From contig CAZFLE010000009.1 of the NCBI GenBank assembly GCA_964519895.1, positions 50,110 to 114,109 on the forward strand: DNA of 64,000 nucleotides. The letters run 5' to 3'. This document shows positions 49,200 to 58,162 of this stretch, piece by piece. The translations under genes and the position numbers were made by a program. Within the stretch, counting starts at the first letter, position 1, and each line of letters opens with the position of its first letter. Below the pieces are notes generated by a model. That model did not search any database. It was given only the letters and a program-made list of their open reading frames with translations, and was not told where the DNA came from. Origin of the DNA: CAYFPX01 sp964519895 (lineage in GTDB: Bacteria > Myxococcota_A > UBA796 > CAJQPC01).

Positions 49200-49231
49200 C
49201 ATCGTCTATTCGCGTTCCCCAGAGGTCCCCC

Positions 49232-49861
49232 ATGCCCCTCAGCGATCCCGCCGAAGGCCGCCGCAGGCCACGTCAGCAGCGCTCCCAGGAGACGGTGGCC
49301 GTCATCCTCGAGGCGACCGCTCAGGTTCTCACCGAGCAAGGCTACGCCCGGGCCAGCACCAACCGCATCGCCAAGCGGGCCGGGGTCTCGGTGGGCTCGA
49401 TCTACCAGTACTTCGGCGGCAAGGACGCGCTCATCGTGGCGCTGGCCGAGCGCCACGCCCTGGAGATGATCGGCGTGGTCGGCCAGCTGCTCCAGGACCT
49501 GGCGGACCTGCCGGTGGCCCAGGTGGTGCACCAGGCGGTCGAGGCCATGATCGCGGCACACCGGGTCAACCCGGAGCTCCACCAGGTCCTGATGACCCAG
49601 TGCCCGGACGTGGTGGAGCTGCCCACCGTGCAGGCCCTGGAGCAAGGCTTCCTGGAGCTCGTGCAGGGCGTGATGGCCGAGCGAAGCCACGAGCTGCGCC
49701 CGGACCTGGACCCCGAGATCGCCGCCTGGCTCCTGACCCGCTCCGGCGAGGCCGTCACCCACGCCGTCGTGCGGGAGCGCCCGGACTGGGTCCAGGACCC
49801 GCGCTTCGTGGCCGAGGTCACGAACATGCTCGTGCGCTACATCTCGCTCACCCCGGACTGA
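49232..49861 (+). CDS. TetR-family transcriptional regulator
   Basis: The 209-residue protein has the usual size. The N-terminal DNA-binding domain is clear: VILEATAQVLTEQGYARAST, then the helix-turn-helix IAKRAGVSVGSIYQYFGGKDAL at about residues 48-70 (IYQYF is the family hallmark). The C-terminal ligand domain is variable (TQCPDVVELPTVQALEQGFLEL resembles fatty-acid or hydrophobic-ligand TetR members). GAGGT precedes the ATG. It is divergent from the COQ4-like gene, and two TGAGC-type palindromes lie between, so autorepression plus control of COQ4 is likely. The inducing ligand is unknown, and I see no matching palindrome elsewhere in the nearby promoters. Confidence 0.92.
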   Translation: MPLSDPAEGRRRPRQQRSQETVAVILEATAQVLTEQGYARASTNRIAKRAGVSVGSIYQYFGGKDALIVALAERHALEMIGVVGQLLQDLADLPVAQVVHQAVEAMIAAHRVNPELHQVLMTQCPDVVELPTVQALEQGFLELVQGVMAERSHELRPDLDPEIAAWLLTRSGEAVTHAVVRERPDWVQDPRFVAEVTNMLVRYISLTPD

Positions 49862-49876
49862 GCACCGCCAGGGGCG

Positions 49877-51211
49877 TCAGGGACCGGCCTCGACGGGGGT
49901 CTGCTCGGGCAGCAGCGGCATCGCGGCCTCGACGTAGGGCATGAGCTGGTCCCACAGGGCCACCACGTCGGGGTCTTCGGGGTCGTAGGCGTCGACCAGC
50001 TCGGTGGGGTCGGTGCCGCGGCGGTGGAAGAAGCGATCGCCGTTCCACGTGTAGCCGAGCTTGTCGCCCGAGATCTGCACAGCCTGCTCCGGCCCGACGC
50101 GACCGTCGCTGATGAGCCACAGGGGCCGATCGTCGGGGGCCGTGCCCAGGGGCATGCCCGTGAACTCGTCGCGCTGGGGCAGGCCCAGGACCTCGAAGAG
50201 GGTGGGCACCAGGTCTTCCTGGACCGTCGGCCCGGACCAGGTGGCGTGTGCCAGGTCCTTGGCCCAGAAGAACGCCAGCGCGTCGTTCTCGCCGTAGTGC
50301 AGCGACCAGGCGTGGGTCTGGCGCTGGTGCTCGAAGAACTGCTCCCCGTGGTCGCTCCAAACGACCACCAGGGTGTCGTCCAGCGCCCGGCGCTGTTCCA
50401 GCTCGGCCCACAGGGCCTGGAGCTGGTCGTCGGTGTAGCGGACGGCGGCCTCGTAGCGGACCCGGAGGTGTTGCTCCAGGACCTCCTGGTCCTCGGGGTC
50501 CAGGGTCAGGAACTGCCCGGCCAGCAGGTAGTGGCTGTCCCAGTCCGCCAGGTCGTAGTCGATCTCCGGCAGGCCCTCGAGCGCGGTCAGGTACTCCGCC
50601 GGCGGGTCGTAGGGCGCGTGGGCGTCGCGCAGGTGCAGGTGCAGAAACCAGCGCTTGTGCTCGACCATCAGCTCGTCGAGCTCGTCCAGGGCCAGGGCGA
50701 TCATGTCCTCGGCCCGCTCGAAGCCCGGGTAGACCACCGAGTCGAAGCCCTGGGCAGTGTTCCACTTGTCGCTCAGGTAGCCATTGCTGCTGACCAGGGC
50801 CGTGCCGAAGCCGACCTGGCGCAGCCAATCGGGCAGCATGGGGGTGTCGTCGGGCAGGGCCTCGCGGTAGGTCTTGGACAGCCGGGGCACAAAAGCGAAG
50901 GGCACGTTGCCCTGGCCACTCAGCGCGCACAGGATGCCGGCATAGGTCCAGTTGCTGCAGGCCTGGTGGGCGTCCAGGCCCACGCCTTCGCCCATGAGCT
51001 GGTCCATGAACGGGGTCAGGTCCAGGTCGCCATAGCGGCTGATGTGGTCCCGCCGCAGGGTGTCGATGGACACGAAGATCAGGTTCGCCGGCGTGGGGCC
51101 GTCGTAGGGCAGGAACGACGTCTCGGGCGGTGGCTCGTCCTGGAGTCCGCCGATGGGCGTCTCCCCGTCGGTGCACGCGAGCGCGGCCAGCCAGAGGGTG
51201 GTGACAAGCAC
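49877..51211 (-). CDS. Sulfatase-like lipoprotein (alkaline phosphatase superfamily)
   Basis: The product has 444 residues. The GTG start at 51211 gives MLVTTLWLAALAC, a lipoprotein signal with Cys13. Catalytic-domain motifs are IFVSIDTLRRDHISRYG (Asp50), CSNWTYAG (Thr89 in the nucleophile position), LHLRDAHAPYDPP, and VVWSDHGEQFFEH (Asp-His). As in the other three members in this window, the Cys/Ser-x-Pro-x-Arg signature of true sulfatases is missing. Unlike those it has no N-terminal membrane helices and is probably held on the outer or inner membrane by lipid. The substrate is unknown. It is transcribed after the [2Fe-2S] gene with a 21-base gap, and converges with the TetR gene. Confidence 0.85.
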   Translation of the reverse strand: MLVTTLWLAALACTDGETPIGGLQDEPPPETSFLPYDGPTPANLIFVSIDTLRRDHISRYGDLDLTPFMDQLMGEGVGLDAHQACSNWTYAGILCALSGQGNVPFAFVPRLSKTYREALPDDTPMLPDWLRQVGFGTALVSSNGYLSDKWNTAQGFDSVVYPGFERAEDMIALALDELDELMVEHKRWFLHLHLRDAHAPYDPPAEYLTALEGLPEIDYDLADWDSHYLLAGQFLTLDPEDQEVLEQHLRVRYEAAVRYTDDQLQALWAELEQRRALDDTLVVVWSDHGEQFFEHQRQTHAWSLHYGENDALAFFWAKDLAHATWSGPTVQEDLVPTLFEVLGLPQRDEFTGMPLGTAPDDRPLWLISDGRVGPEQAVQISGDKLGYTWNGDRFFHRRGTDPTELVDAYDPEDPDVVALWDQLMPYVEAAMPLLPEQTPVEAGP

Positions 51212-51232
51212 GGTGCGAACATAGCCGGGCTC

Positions 51233-51778
51233 TCAGTCGATGGCCTCTTGCTGGTGGCTCAGGAACGACGCAGGCCCCAGCACCCGGGTGCCGCACAAGA
51301 GCACGAAGTCCGCGGTCAGGTGCTCGTCGTCGAGCACGAACTGTTCATCCAGGGTCACCTGGCCCGTCAGCCGCTTGCCCGAGCAGGACAGGCAGCCCCC
51401 CGCACGACACGAGCTGGGCAGCTCCAGGCCGGACCGGTCGGCGCCGTCGAGCACCGTCTCGCCCGGCGCCACCGTGAAGTGCAGGACCTCGCCCGTGTCG
51501 GGATTGGTGACCTGGACGGGGTGCTGCACAGGGTGCTCGTCGAAGCGCGGGGCTGCGGGCGCTGGCGCATCGGGCGTCGGAGCCCCGTCCTCCCAGAAGT
51601 CATCGTCGAGCACGCTCGCGGGCGTGGGCTCCGGCACCGCCGGCGCCTCGCGCTCCTGGGCGTAGTCGATGCGGGATCGGATGGGGCCCCGCTGGCTGGG
51701 CGGCTCACTCGGATCGGGCGCCTGGGACGGCGACGCGCTCTTGCCGAGGCGACGCTTCAGTCTGTCCCGCAGGCCCAT
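51233..51778 (-). CDS. [2Fe-2S] plant-type ferredoxin-domain protein
   Basis: The frame is open far upstream, but the ATG at 51778 gives a coherent 181-residue protein. A basic/Pro-rich N-terminal half (MGLRDRLKRRLGKSASPSQ) is probably disordered. The C-terminal ferredoxin domain begins at about residue 86, with SSCRAGGCLSCSGKRL (Cys-x4-Cys-x2-Cys) and the fourth Cys in VLLCGTRVLG about 29 residues later, the cluster ligands of plant-type ferredoxins. GEVLHFTVAPGETVLDGADRSG is the beta-grasp lead-in. It should carry single electrons in the cytoplasm. No partner reductase or oxygenase is adjacent; the DUF362 protein or the COQ4-like step nearby could be users, but nothing in sequence proves it. 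Confidence 0.85.
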   Translation of the reverse strand: MGLRDRLKRRLGKSASPSQAPDPSEPPSQRGPIRSRIDYAQEREAPAVPEPTPASVLDDDFWEDGAPTPDAPAPAAPRFDEHPVQHPVQVTNPDTGEVLHFTVAPGETVLDGADRSGLELPSSCRAGGCLSCSGKRLTGQVTLDEQFVLDDEHLTADFVLLCGTRVLGPASFLSHQQEAID

Positions 51779-51814
51779 GGGGCATCCTATCCGGGCTCGC
51801 GGTAGCCTGACGGG

Positions 51815-53068
51815 GTGGCCGAGACCGTTCCTTGCCCCAGGTGCACCCGGCCCAACGCGGCCCACAAGGCCCGCTGTCTCTACTGCGGGGAGGCAATGCC
51901 GAACCCCACGGCGCCCCCGCCTCCCCGGGTCCAGCGGGCCGTGCCCGAAGACCTCGACCTGCTGGTGGCCAAGGCCCTGCGCACAGGCAAGCTGCGCGAT
52001 CTGAGCGTCGCGCTCCACAAGCCGCAGACCGTGGCGGTCGCTCCTGGCACACCGGTCGCCGACCTCCAGGACGAGGTGACCGATCCCGGAGACGCCCCCG
52101 AGCCCGAGCCGGTGCCTGCAGCCGACGCCCTGGGCGCGCTGTTCAACCAGGTCCAGGCCCTGCGAGCCGCGGGCGGGGCCGCAGACGCGCTGGCCCTCTG
52201 GGAGCGGGCACCGGAGCTGGTCACGGCCCTGAGCCAGGAGCTCGAGGCCGAAGCCGAGGAACAGGCCCGGGTGCCGGTGATCCTCCCGCCCATTCGCAGG
52301 CGATGGGTCCTGCTCGTGGCGCCCTGGGAGGCGGACATGGACCTGGCCGCGTTGTCCCAGGCTGCGCAGATCGACCAGGCGACCCTGCGCATGCAGTCGC
52401 GGCATCGCTACGCCCAGGTGCTGGCCAGGAGCGACAGCCGCGCCGAGCTCGAGGGACGAGCCGAGCAGATCGGACGACTGGGCCTGGCCGCGTCGATCAT
52501 CGATCGGGAGACCCTGCCGGCCATCGACGCGCCGCGGGTGGTGCTTCGGCGCGAGCCGGACGGCCGGTGGTTCGGGACCCGCACGCCCCTGTGGCAGGAG
52601 CCCGTGAGCTTCGATCCGGCAGCGCCCCCGCCCGGCGAGCTCCTCGATGGGCTCCAGGTGTCGCTGGTGGTGCCCGGTGACGTGGTGGTGCGGCGCTACC
52701 GCCAGTCCGGCGAGGGCGGGCGCATGAGCCGGAAGCGCGAGTCGACCGCGCGAGCCCTGGGCGAGTCTCGGCGGGGCGTGCTGGACCTGCACGGTCCGGG
52801 CACCCACGTGCGCATCGTCGAAGGCATCACCGATCTCAGGAACCTGCCCGGATCGGTCCAGGGGTCCAGCCGGCGCTCCCTCGTGGGTGTGCAAGAACAC
52901 CTGGGCGAGCTGTTCCCGGGGCTGCAGGTGCTGGCCAAGCGCGTCTGCCAGAGCGTCGAGAGGGCGCCGGGGGGCCAGTCCGGGGGCCCGCTGGTCACGA
53001 CCGGCTGGCCGCAATTCGAAGAGCACACCCGGCTCTTGCGGGTCGCAGCACTCGGCGACGATCCATGA
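51815..53068 (+). CDS. Zinc-ribbon protein of unknown function
   Basis: Starting at GTG 51815, the 417-residue product has an N-terminal four-Cys ribbon (CPRCTRPNAAHKARCLYCG), a Pro-rich linker, an Ala/Glu-rich helical part (about 100-165), and a mixed alpha/beta region (170-290) containing RRRWVLLVAPWEADMD. A C-terminal stretch follows with SRRSLVGVQEHLGELFPGLQVLAKR. The family is not recognised and no enzyme motif stands out. A role as a cytoplasmic adaptor or regulator would be typical for zinc-ribbon proteins but is only a guess. The next gene begins inside its stop codon (ATGA), linking it to a GT-C-like membrane protein. Confidence 0.75.
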   Translation: MAETVPCPRCTRPNAAHKARCLYCGEAMPNPTAPPPPRVQRAVPEDLDLLVAKALRTGKLRDLSVALHKPQTVAVAPGTPVADLQDEVTDPGDAPEPEPVPAADALGALFNQVQALRAAGGAADALALWERAPELVTALSQELEAEAEEQARVPVILPPIRRRWVLLVAPWEADMDLAALSQAAQIDQATLRMQSRHRYAQVLARSDSRAELEGRAEQIGRLGLAASIIDRETLPAIDAPRVVLRREPDGRWFGTRTPLWQEPVSFDPAAPPPGELLDGLQVSLVVPGDVVVRRYRQSGEGGRMSRKRESTARALGESRRGVLDLHGPGTHVRIVEGITDLRNLPGSVQGSSRRSLVGVQEHLGELFPGLQVLAKRVCQSVERAPGGQSGGPLVTTGWPQFEEHTRLLRVAALGDDP

Positions 53069-54765
53069 AGAGGCCCATGGTGGCGGCGGGAGCGGCGCTG
53101 GTCCTGGCGGTCGCGCTCACAGCGCCCGCTTGGCTCGACCCCACGGGACGGGTCCTTGGACACCCGGGCGCCGACACCTACAACCACCTGTGGGGGTACT
53201 GGCAGGTGCACTCGGCGCTGGGGGCCGGGGAGTCGCCGCTGCAGACGGCGCTGCTGCGCTTCCCCCAGGGCGGCGCTCTGTGGTTCATCGACATGGCCGG
53301 GGCTCTGCTGTCGGCGCCGGTCCAGCTCCTGGCCGGGCCCGTGGTGGCGATGAATGCGGTGGTCACCCTGCGGGTCGCCCTGGGGATCCTGGGGGCCGGG
53401 CTGTTGGCCCACCGGGTCACCGGCAGCCCGGCGGGTGCGGCGGTGGCCGGGGTGGTGTACGGCGCGTCGCCTTACGTGCTTGGCCAGCTGCACAACGGCA
53501 TCACCGAGACCCTGGCCCTGGGCTGGTTGCCCCTGGCCCTTTGGGCCGCCCTCGGCTTCCGCCAGGCGCCGGGCCCCCGGTCCGGACTCCTGGCCGGGGT
53601 GATGCTGGGCGCGACAGCGCTCACGAACTGGTACTACGGCCTGTTCGCGCTGCTGGCGGTCCTGCCTCTGGTCGTGCAGGCCCTGGGTCCCGGACTGCGG
53701 GCCGGCGCGGTGCGGCGACACCTGGGCTGGCCGGTGGCCGCTGCAGGCCTGCTGGTCCTGCCGGCCCTGGTGCGCTTCCGGCGCACCTTGGTGGCTGCCG
53801 ATGGTCTGGTGGCGCGGGACGGGGACTTCGTGGAGCGCACCCTGTGGGCCCACAACATGGTCGATGCCCTGGCCTTTGTGGTGCCGGTGCGCAGCCCCGA
53901 CCTCAAGGTCTTGTTCGACGAGGACCTGGTGGTGGTCGTCTACGTGGGGCTGATCGCCCTGGGGCTGGCGGGTTGGGGCGCCTGGAGGCGGCGGGCGGCC
54001 CGGCCCTGGCTGGCGGGGGCGCTGGCGGCATGGGTGATGGCGCTCGGGCCCTATCTCTACGTCGGCGGCCGCTATCAGGCCCTGCCCGGCGGGGACTGGC
54101 TGCCTTTGCCCTTCCTGTTCTTCTTCGAGCCCTTTCCGCTGCTGCGGCCCCTGTCCCACGCCTACCGCTTCACCGTGCCGCTGCAGCTCTGCGTCGCGGT
54201 CCTGGCCGCGTGGGGCGTGGTGGCGCTCGCTCGCCGAAGCCAGCGGTCCGAGGGGCTGGTGGCGGGCCTGGGGGTCGCCCTGGTCCTGGCCGAGCTGGCC
54301 CTGGTGGCCCCCGCGCCCTTCCCCGTGGCCACGGCCCCGGTGGCCACACCTGCGGTCTACGGCGCAATCGCGGCCGAAGGCGCGGTGCTCGACCTGCCCG
54401 CGAGCGTCCAGGTCCTGGCCCGCAGTCGCTACAACCTGTACCAGGTCGGCCACGGGCGCCCGATCCCCTATGGACTGAACGATCCCACGCCGCCGCTCTT
54501 GCGCCAGAATCGCCTGGCCCGGAGTGCGCTGGACCTGGAGCGGACCAGCGTGGACACGGTCGCGCCGGTGCTGCCGGCCCTGGACCTGGCTCTGGGTGAA
54601 GCCGCGCTGGTCCAGGCGGGATTCGCCGCGGTGGTGCTCCACCTGGACGAGCTGCCGGCGGCGGTGCGGGTCCGCGTCTGGCAGCACCTGGATCTGACCC
54701 TGGGCCACGGCGAGCGCATCGGGGACCAGGTCCTATGGCAGCTCGGGCAGCGCCCGGACCGCTGA
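53065..54765 (+). CDS. GT-C-like polytopic membrane protein, putative glycosyltransferase (paralogue A)
   Basis: The 566-residue protein has about 11 hydrophobic segments and a short soluble C-terminal part. The first extracytoplasmic loop contains LGHPGADTYNHLWGYWQVH, an acidic element in the position of the catalytic Asp of GT-C enzymes. Later pieces such as VVYGASPYVLGQLHNGITE, ALTNWYYGLFALLAVLP and RPLSHAYRFTVPLQL have counterparts in the protein at 56006-58162 (TWTPYLYGEMSAGCVE, GPFNWYYTLFTGLFT, KAYRPYRIGVVVLV), so the two are paralogues. A lipid-phosphate-sugar donor would be expected; acceptor unknown. Its last 33 bases overlap the end of chaC on the other strand, an uncommon tail-to-tail overlap. 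Confidence 0.8.
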   Translation: MKRPMVAAGAALVLAVALTAPAWLDPTGRVLGHPGADTYNHLWGYWQVHSALGAGESPLQTALLRFPQGGALWFIDMAGALLSAPVQLLAGPVVAMNAVVTLRVALGILGAGLLAHRVTGSPAGAAVAGVVYGASPYVLGQLHNGITETLALGWLPLALWAALGFRQAPGPRSGLLAGVMLGATALTNWYYGLFALLAVLPLVVQALGPGLRAGAVRRHLGWPVAAAGLLVLPALVRFRRTLVAADGLVARDGDFVERTLWAHNMVDALAFVVPVRSPDLKVLFDEDLVVVVYVGLIALGLAGWGAWRRRAARPWLAGALAAWVMALGPYLYVGGRYQALPGGDWLPLPFLFFFEPFPLLRPLSHAYRFTVPLQLCVAVLAAWGVVALARRSQRSEGLVAGLGVALVLAELALVAPAPFPVATAPVATPAVYGAIAAEGAVLDLPASVQVLARSRYNLYQVGHGRPIPYGLNDPTPPLLRQNRLARSALDLERTSVDTVAPVLPALDLALGEAALVQAGFAAVVLHLDELPAAVRVRVWQHLDLTLGHGERIGDQVLWQLGQRPDR

Positions 54766-55257
54766 CGCCAGGGCTTCGACGTGGTCATCGCGCACCCCTC
54801 GGGCCGCCAGGGTGTCCGCCAGGCGGAGCAGGTACGCCCGGTTGGTCCCGCTGGGGCCCCTGCTGCCCTGGATGTGGGCCGCCATCTGGGCCAGGTCTGC
54901 GGGGCCCAACCAGCTGGGGTTGTCCGGGCCAGCGATGTACACCACCGCCTGGCGCACCGTGCCGTCGGCGAGGGTGGCGGGACGGACGAGTCGGGTGTAG
55001 CCGGCCTGTTCCCGGTGATCGAGGTCACCCAGGACGTCGTCGGACACGCGCCACACCTGGCCGTGGCAGACCTGGTCCGGGGTCTCGATGAGGGTCAGCA
55101 CCCGACCGGGTCGACCGGGGGTGCCCCGGTGGTCCGGGGAGCCCTGCCAGAAGCGGCGTGACCAGCCCGGGATCCAGGCCGGGTGTCCCTCCAGCACCGG
55201 CAAGCCCGGGCGCCAGACCAGCGAGCCATAGCCGAAGACCCACAGGGTCTCGCTCAC
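54733..55257 (-). CDS. chaC: ChaC-like gamma-glutamylcyclotransferase
   Basis: The 174-residue protein is of ChaC length. It opens with WVFGYGSLVWRPG, the substrate-loop motif of the family, and carries LDHREQAGYTR, where the Glu of REQAGY is the proposed catalytic base. WQGSPDHRGTPGRPGRV is also typical. ChaC enzymes split glutathione into 5-oxoproline and Cys-Gly in the cytoplasm. The start is GTG 55257, overlapping the stop of the upstream hypothetical (GTGA), so this is the last gene of a four-gene minus-strand operon whose other members are membrane or lipoproteins. That pairing with envelope genes is unexpected. The 3' end overlaps the convergent GT-C-like gene by 33 bases. Confidence 0.92.
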   Translation of the reverse strand: MSETLWVFGYGSLVWRPGLPVLEGHPAWIPGWSRRFWQGSPDHRGTPGRPGRVLTLIETPDQVCHGQVWRVSDDVLGDLDHREQAGYTRLVRPATLADGTVRQAVVYIAGPDNPSWLGPADLAQMAAHIQGSRGPSGTNRAYLLRLADTLAARGVRDDHVEALASAVRALPELP

Positions 55258-56009
55258 CGGGCCACAGCCTGGCGTCGCCGCAGGATCTCGACGGCGGCCG
55301 GACCAAAGCGGGGCACCAGGTCCGGATCCGGGGCGTCCCGAGACGCCGGCGCCCGGGCGAGCACGTCTGGCCCCAGCTGTTCGGCCAGGGCTTCGATCAG
55401 GCCCGGCTGGGCGTCGTTGGCATGAAGACCGACCAGCACGGCGCCTTGGAGGCTGCGGGCCTGGGCCAGGGTCAGCTCCTGGGTCTCGGCCACCGCCAAC
55501 AGGCCCTTGGCCTGGTCATCGGGGGGGAAGCCACGCCAGGGATCGGTCGCTGGGATCGGTGGCGGGGGGCCCCCCCACGAGCCGAAGCGCCCCGCGAGCG
55601 ACTGCTCCAAGGCCAACAGCTCCGACGGCACGTTCGGGTGGGCGCGGGAGCGGGGCAGAGCCGGCCGATCCGCGCCGGCGACGGCCACGGCGAGCAGCTC
55701 CGGGCCCAGGGCATCCGCGGCACGCTGGGGCCAGCTCGACTTGACCGCGTCCAGGTCCAGAGCGGCCTCGAGCAGCCCCCGCGCGGTCGCGGCGCCGTCG
55801 CCGTGAGGCAGGGATGCGGGGTCGTCCTGGCCGGCCAGGGCGATCGCCAGGATCACGTCGTGCAGCTGCACCTCGGCCACGCTGCGGGCCCGGGCCTGCT
55901 CCAGGCGCTGGGCCACGTGGGGGGCCGGTCCCAGGAACCAGGCCACGCCCACGACCGCCGCCACCCAGGTGAGGGCCGTCCTGTGCGCGTCGAACCAGGG
56001 GCCGCTCAT
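55254..56009 (-). CDS. Single-helix membrane-anchored hypothetical protein
   Basis: Starting at ATG 56009, which overlaps the stop of the GT-C-like gene (ATGA), the product has 251 residues. The visible parts are a short cytoplasmic start (MSGPWFDAHR), one hydrophobic helix (ALTWVAAVVGVAWFLGPA, about 11-28), and a mostly helical extracytoplasmic domain with AEVQLHDVILAIALAGQ, VPSELLALEQSLAGRFG, LLAVAETQELTLAQARSLQ and a final VEILRRRQAVAR. The composition is Ala/Leu/Asp-rich. No family was recognised. Gene order between a GT-C-like protein and ChaC suggests an accessory envelope role, but nothing more can be said. Confidence 0.7.
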   Translation of the reverse strand: MSGPWFDAHRTALTWVAAVVGVAWFLGPAPHVAQRLEQARARSVAEVQLHDVILAIALAGQDDPASLPHGDGAATARGLLEAALDLDAVKSSWPQRAADALGPELLAVAVAGADRPALPRSRAHPNVPSELLALEQSLAGRFGSWGGPPPPIPATDPWRGFPPDDQAKGLLAVAETQELTLAQARSLQGAVLVGLHANDAQPGLIEALAEQLGPDVLARAPASRDAPDPDLVPRFGPAAVEILRRRQAVAR

Positions 56010-58162
56010 GGGGCCCGCCCGATCAACTGTAGGCGGTCCAGCTCCACGTGCACCGTGCCCCCGGTGGCCGCCAGGCTCGGCAGCACGCCACCGGCCAGGG
56101 GGAGCTGGACCCGGGTCCAGGTGCCCGGGGCGGTGTCCAGGCTGCCGGCACCGGCGACCCGCAGTGCGCCAGGACCCGGGTCGGCCGCCGGACGGTGCAC
56201 CCACACCGACAGGGCCGTGGCCTGTGCGGCGCCGTCAGGCCAGTCCAGGGCCAGGGACTCGCCGTCGCGCAGGGTGATCGGGAGCTTCAGCTCGGACCAG
56301 GGCACCGGCACGTCCACCACGCCCTCGCCGGTCCAGGTCCACTGGTGCCCAGCCGGGGGCAGCTCCGCGGGGAGGGCGTAGATCCACGTGTCCGCGCTGG
56401 TCAGCACGGGGGCCCCGAACACGTCGTCGAGCATCTGCAGGGCGACGCTGCCCAGCCGGTCTGCCTCGCCGTGGAAGCCCGAGAGGTGCAGCTGTGAGGT
56501 CTCGAAGGCCGGGTGCACCACGACATAGCGAAAGCCCTGGTCCCACAGGGACCTCAGGTCGTCCGACCCGAAGCGATAGGGCGGTGCCCGTCGGCCCAGG
56601 TCCAGCACCGTCTGGAGGAAGGCGTTGTCGCCGACGTAGTCCTGGAACGCCAGCAGGTCCGTGCGCCGGATGAGCTGGTTGCAGTTGAGCACGGGCTTGC
56701 GGTGCACGACCTGGTGGTACTGGAAGCGCGCATTTGCAGGCGAGATCGGCTGATACAGCAGGGGCAGCTCGATGACCGCGCCGTCCGGCAGGTCCCGGAG
56801 CTCCTCGTAGATGGCCGGGATGCGCGCGTCGGCCAGCGGGCGCTCGGCGGGACGCTCGCCGGACCAGTGGGGCTGCAGGGGCCCCAGGACCCCGGCCAGG
56901 CCGGCGAGGGCCCACCCGTGACGCCGGGGGATCCGAGTCGTTCCCACCGCCGCCAGTCCCGCCAGGCAGACCAGCACGACCACCCCGATGCGGTAGGGCC
57001 GGTAGGCCTTGGAGAAGAATGGGACGTCGTTGTAGAGCCAGTAGTAGGGCAGGGGGGTCTCTTGGGCCCAGGCGGCCAGGGGCGGCGTGGCGTCGATCTG
57101 CAGGAAGGGGCCCAGGGTGAGCACGGTGAAGCCCCCGGCGAGCACGGCCCAACCCCGCCCGCGGCGTCCAGCAGCCGCCAGCCCGATGAGCCCCAGCACA
57201 TAGGCCAGCGCCCCGGGGGTGCTGTCCAGGGGATTTGCCGTGAACCGGGCCCGGACCAGGTTCAGCACCGACGTGCTGTTCACCACGACCTGCATGGCGT
57301 CGTTGAGCTCGAGCAGAGGTGCGTCCAAGGCCTCGAGTGGGACCTGGGCATTGCTGACGGCGTAGCTCCGCTCCCAATTCTCGGTGGAGAAGGTCTCGGC
57401 GGTCACCGCCGCCCGGCTGGGCGTCTCGCGCCGGACCTGGGGGATGAGCGGCGCGTCCAGGGCGGCCGCCAGCAGGCAGACCCCTGCGATCCAGGCCACG
57501 GTGCGGTTGCGCAGCGCCCCCCCGGCGAGCCACCGCCAGGCCGCAAAGGCCACCGTGAACAGCCCGGTGAAGAGCGTGTAGTACCAGTTGAACGGCCCGA
57601 TGGCGGCCAGCAGGAGCACCGCCGGCCAGGCCCGCCGCCAGCCGGGCGCCTCGCAGAGCCGCAACAGGGCCACGGCGAACAGGGGCAGGAAGCCCGCCGC
57701 CACCAGCTCCACACAGCCCGCGGACATCTCCCCGTAGAGGTAGGGGGTCCAGGTGAACGCTGCGGCCGCGAGGGCCCCGGCCCGGTGGGAGCCGGCGAGC
57801 TGTACGCCCAGGGCATGTGCGCACAGGGCCGAGAACACGAAGGACGCGAGCACCAGCAAGTTGTAGGTGGCGACCAGGCCGATCCCGGCCCACATGAGCG
57901 GCACCCCCAGCAGCTGCACGCCCAGGTGGCCGAAGGACCAGAGGTTGTAGCCGACCGGGTACAGGATGCGGTCCGTCACCTCGGTCAGGGCCCCGGCCCC
58001 CAGGGCGTCCTGGAGGTGCCAGATGAGCCACATCGTCGTCCAGGCGTCGAAGCGGTCGCCCCACACGTGGGTGGTCAGCTGGGCCCCGAGGGGCCACGTG
58101 AACACCACCGCGCCGATGGCATAGGCGAGACCGGCGAGCAGCCACGGCCGGGTGCGGCTCAG
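56006..58162 (-). CDS. GT-C-like polytopic membrane protein, putative glycosyltransferase (paralogue B)
   Basis: About 718 residues, 10-12 membrane helices over residues 8-420 and a soluble C-terminal domain (450-718) that begins with LRDLPDGAVIELPLLYQPIS and ends in a beta-sandwich-like region (WVHRPAADPGPGALRV). The first loop has THVWGDRFDAWTTMWLIWHLQ, similar to the donor-site loop of GT-C enzymes. No ATG, GTG or TTG lies between the upstream stop region and the first helix. The only start that keeps the helix whole and overlaps the upstream stop (CTGA) is a CTG at 58162, used here with reservation. Paralogue A lies at 53065. The C-terminal soluble domain is absent from paralogue A. Confidence 0.75.
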   Translation of the reverse strand: MSRTRPWLLAGLAYAIGAVVFTWPLGAQLTTHVWGDRFDAWTTMWLIWHLQDALGAGALTEVTDRILYPVGYNLWSFGHLGVQLLGVPLMWAGIGLVATYNLLVLASFVFSALCAHALGVQLAGSHRAGALAAAAFTWTPYLYGEMSAGCVELVAAGFLPLFAVALLRLCEAPGWRRAWPAVLLLAAIGPFNWYYTLFTGLFTVAFAAWRWLAGGALRNRTVAWIAGVCLLAAALDAPLIPQVRRETPSRAAVTAETFSTENWERSYAVSNAQVPLEALDAPLLELNDAMQVVVNSTSVLNLVRARFTANPLDSTPGALAYVLGLIGLAAAGRRGRGWAVLAGGFTVLTLGPFLQIDATPPLAAWAQETPLPYYWLYNDVPFFSKAYRPYRIGVVVLVCLAGLAAVGTTRIPRRHGWALAGLAGVLGPLQPHWSGERPAERPLADARIPAIYEELRDLPDGAVIELPLLYQPISPANARFQYHQVVHRKPVLNCNQLIRRTDLLAFQDYVGDNAFLQTVLDLGRRAPPYRFGSDDLRSLWDQGFRYVVVHPAFETSQLHLSGFHGEADRLGSVALQMLDDVFGAPVLTSADTWIYALPAELPPAGHQWTWTGEGVVDVPVPWSELKLPITLRDGESLALDWPDGAAQATALSVWVHRPAADPGPGALRVAGAGSLDTAPGTWTRVQLPLAGGVLPSLAATGGTVHVELDRLQLIGRAP

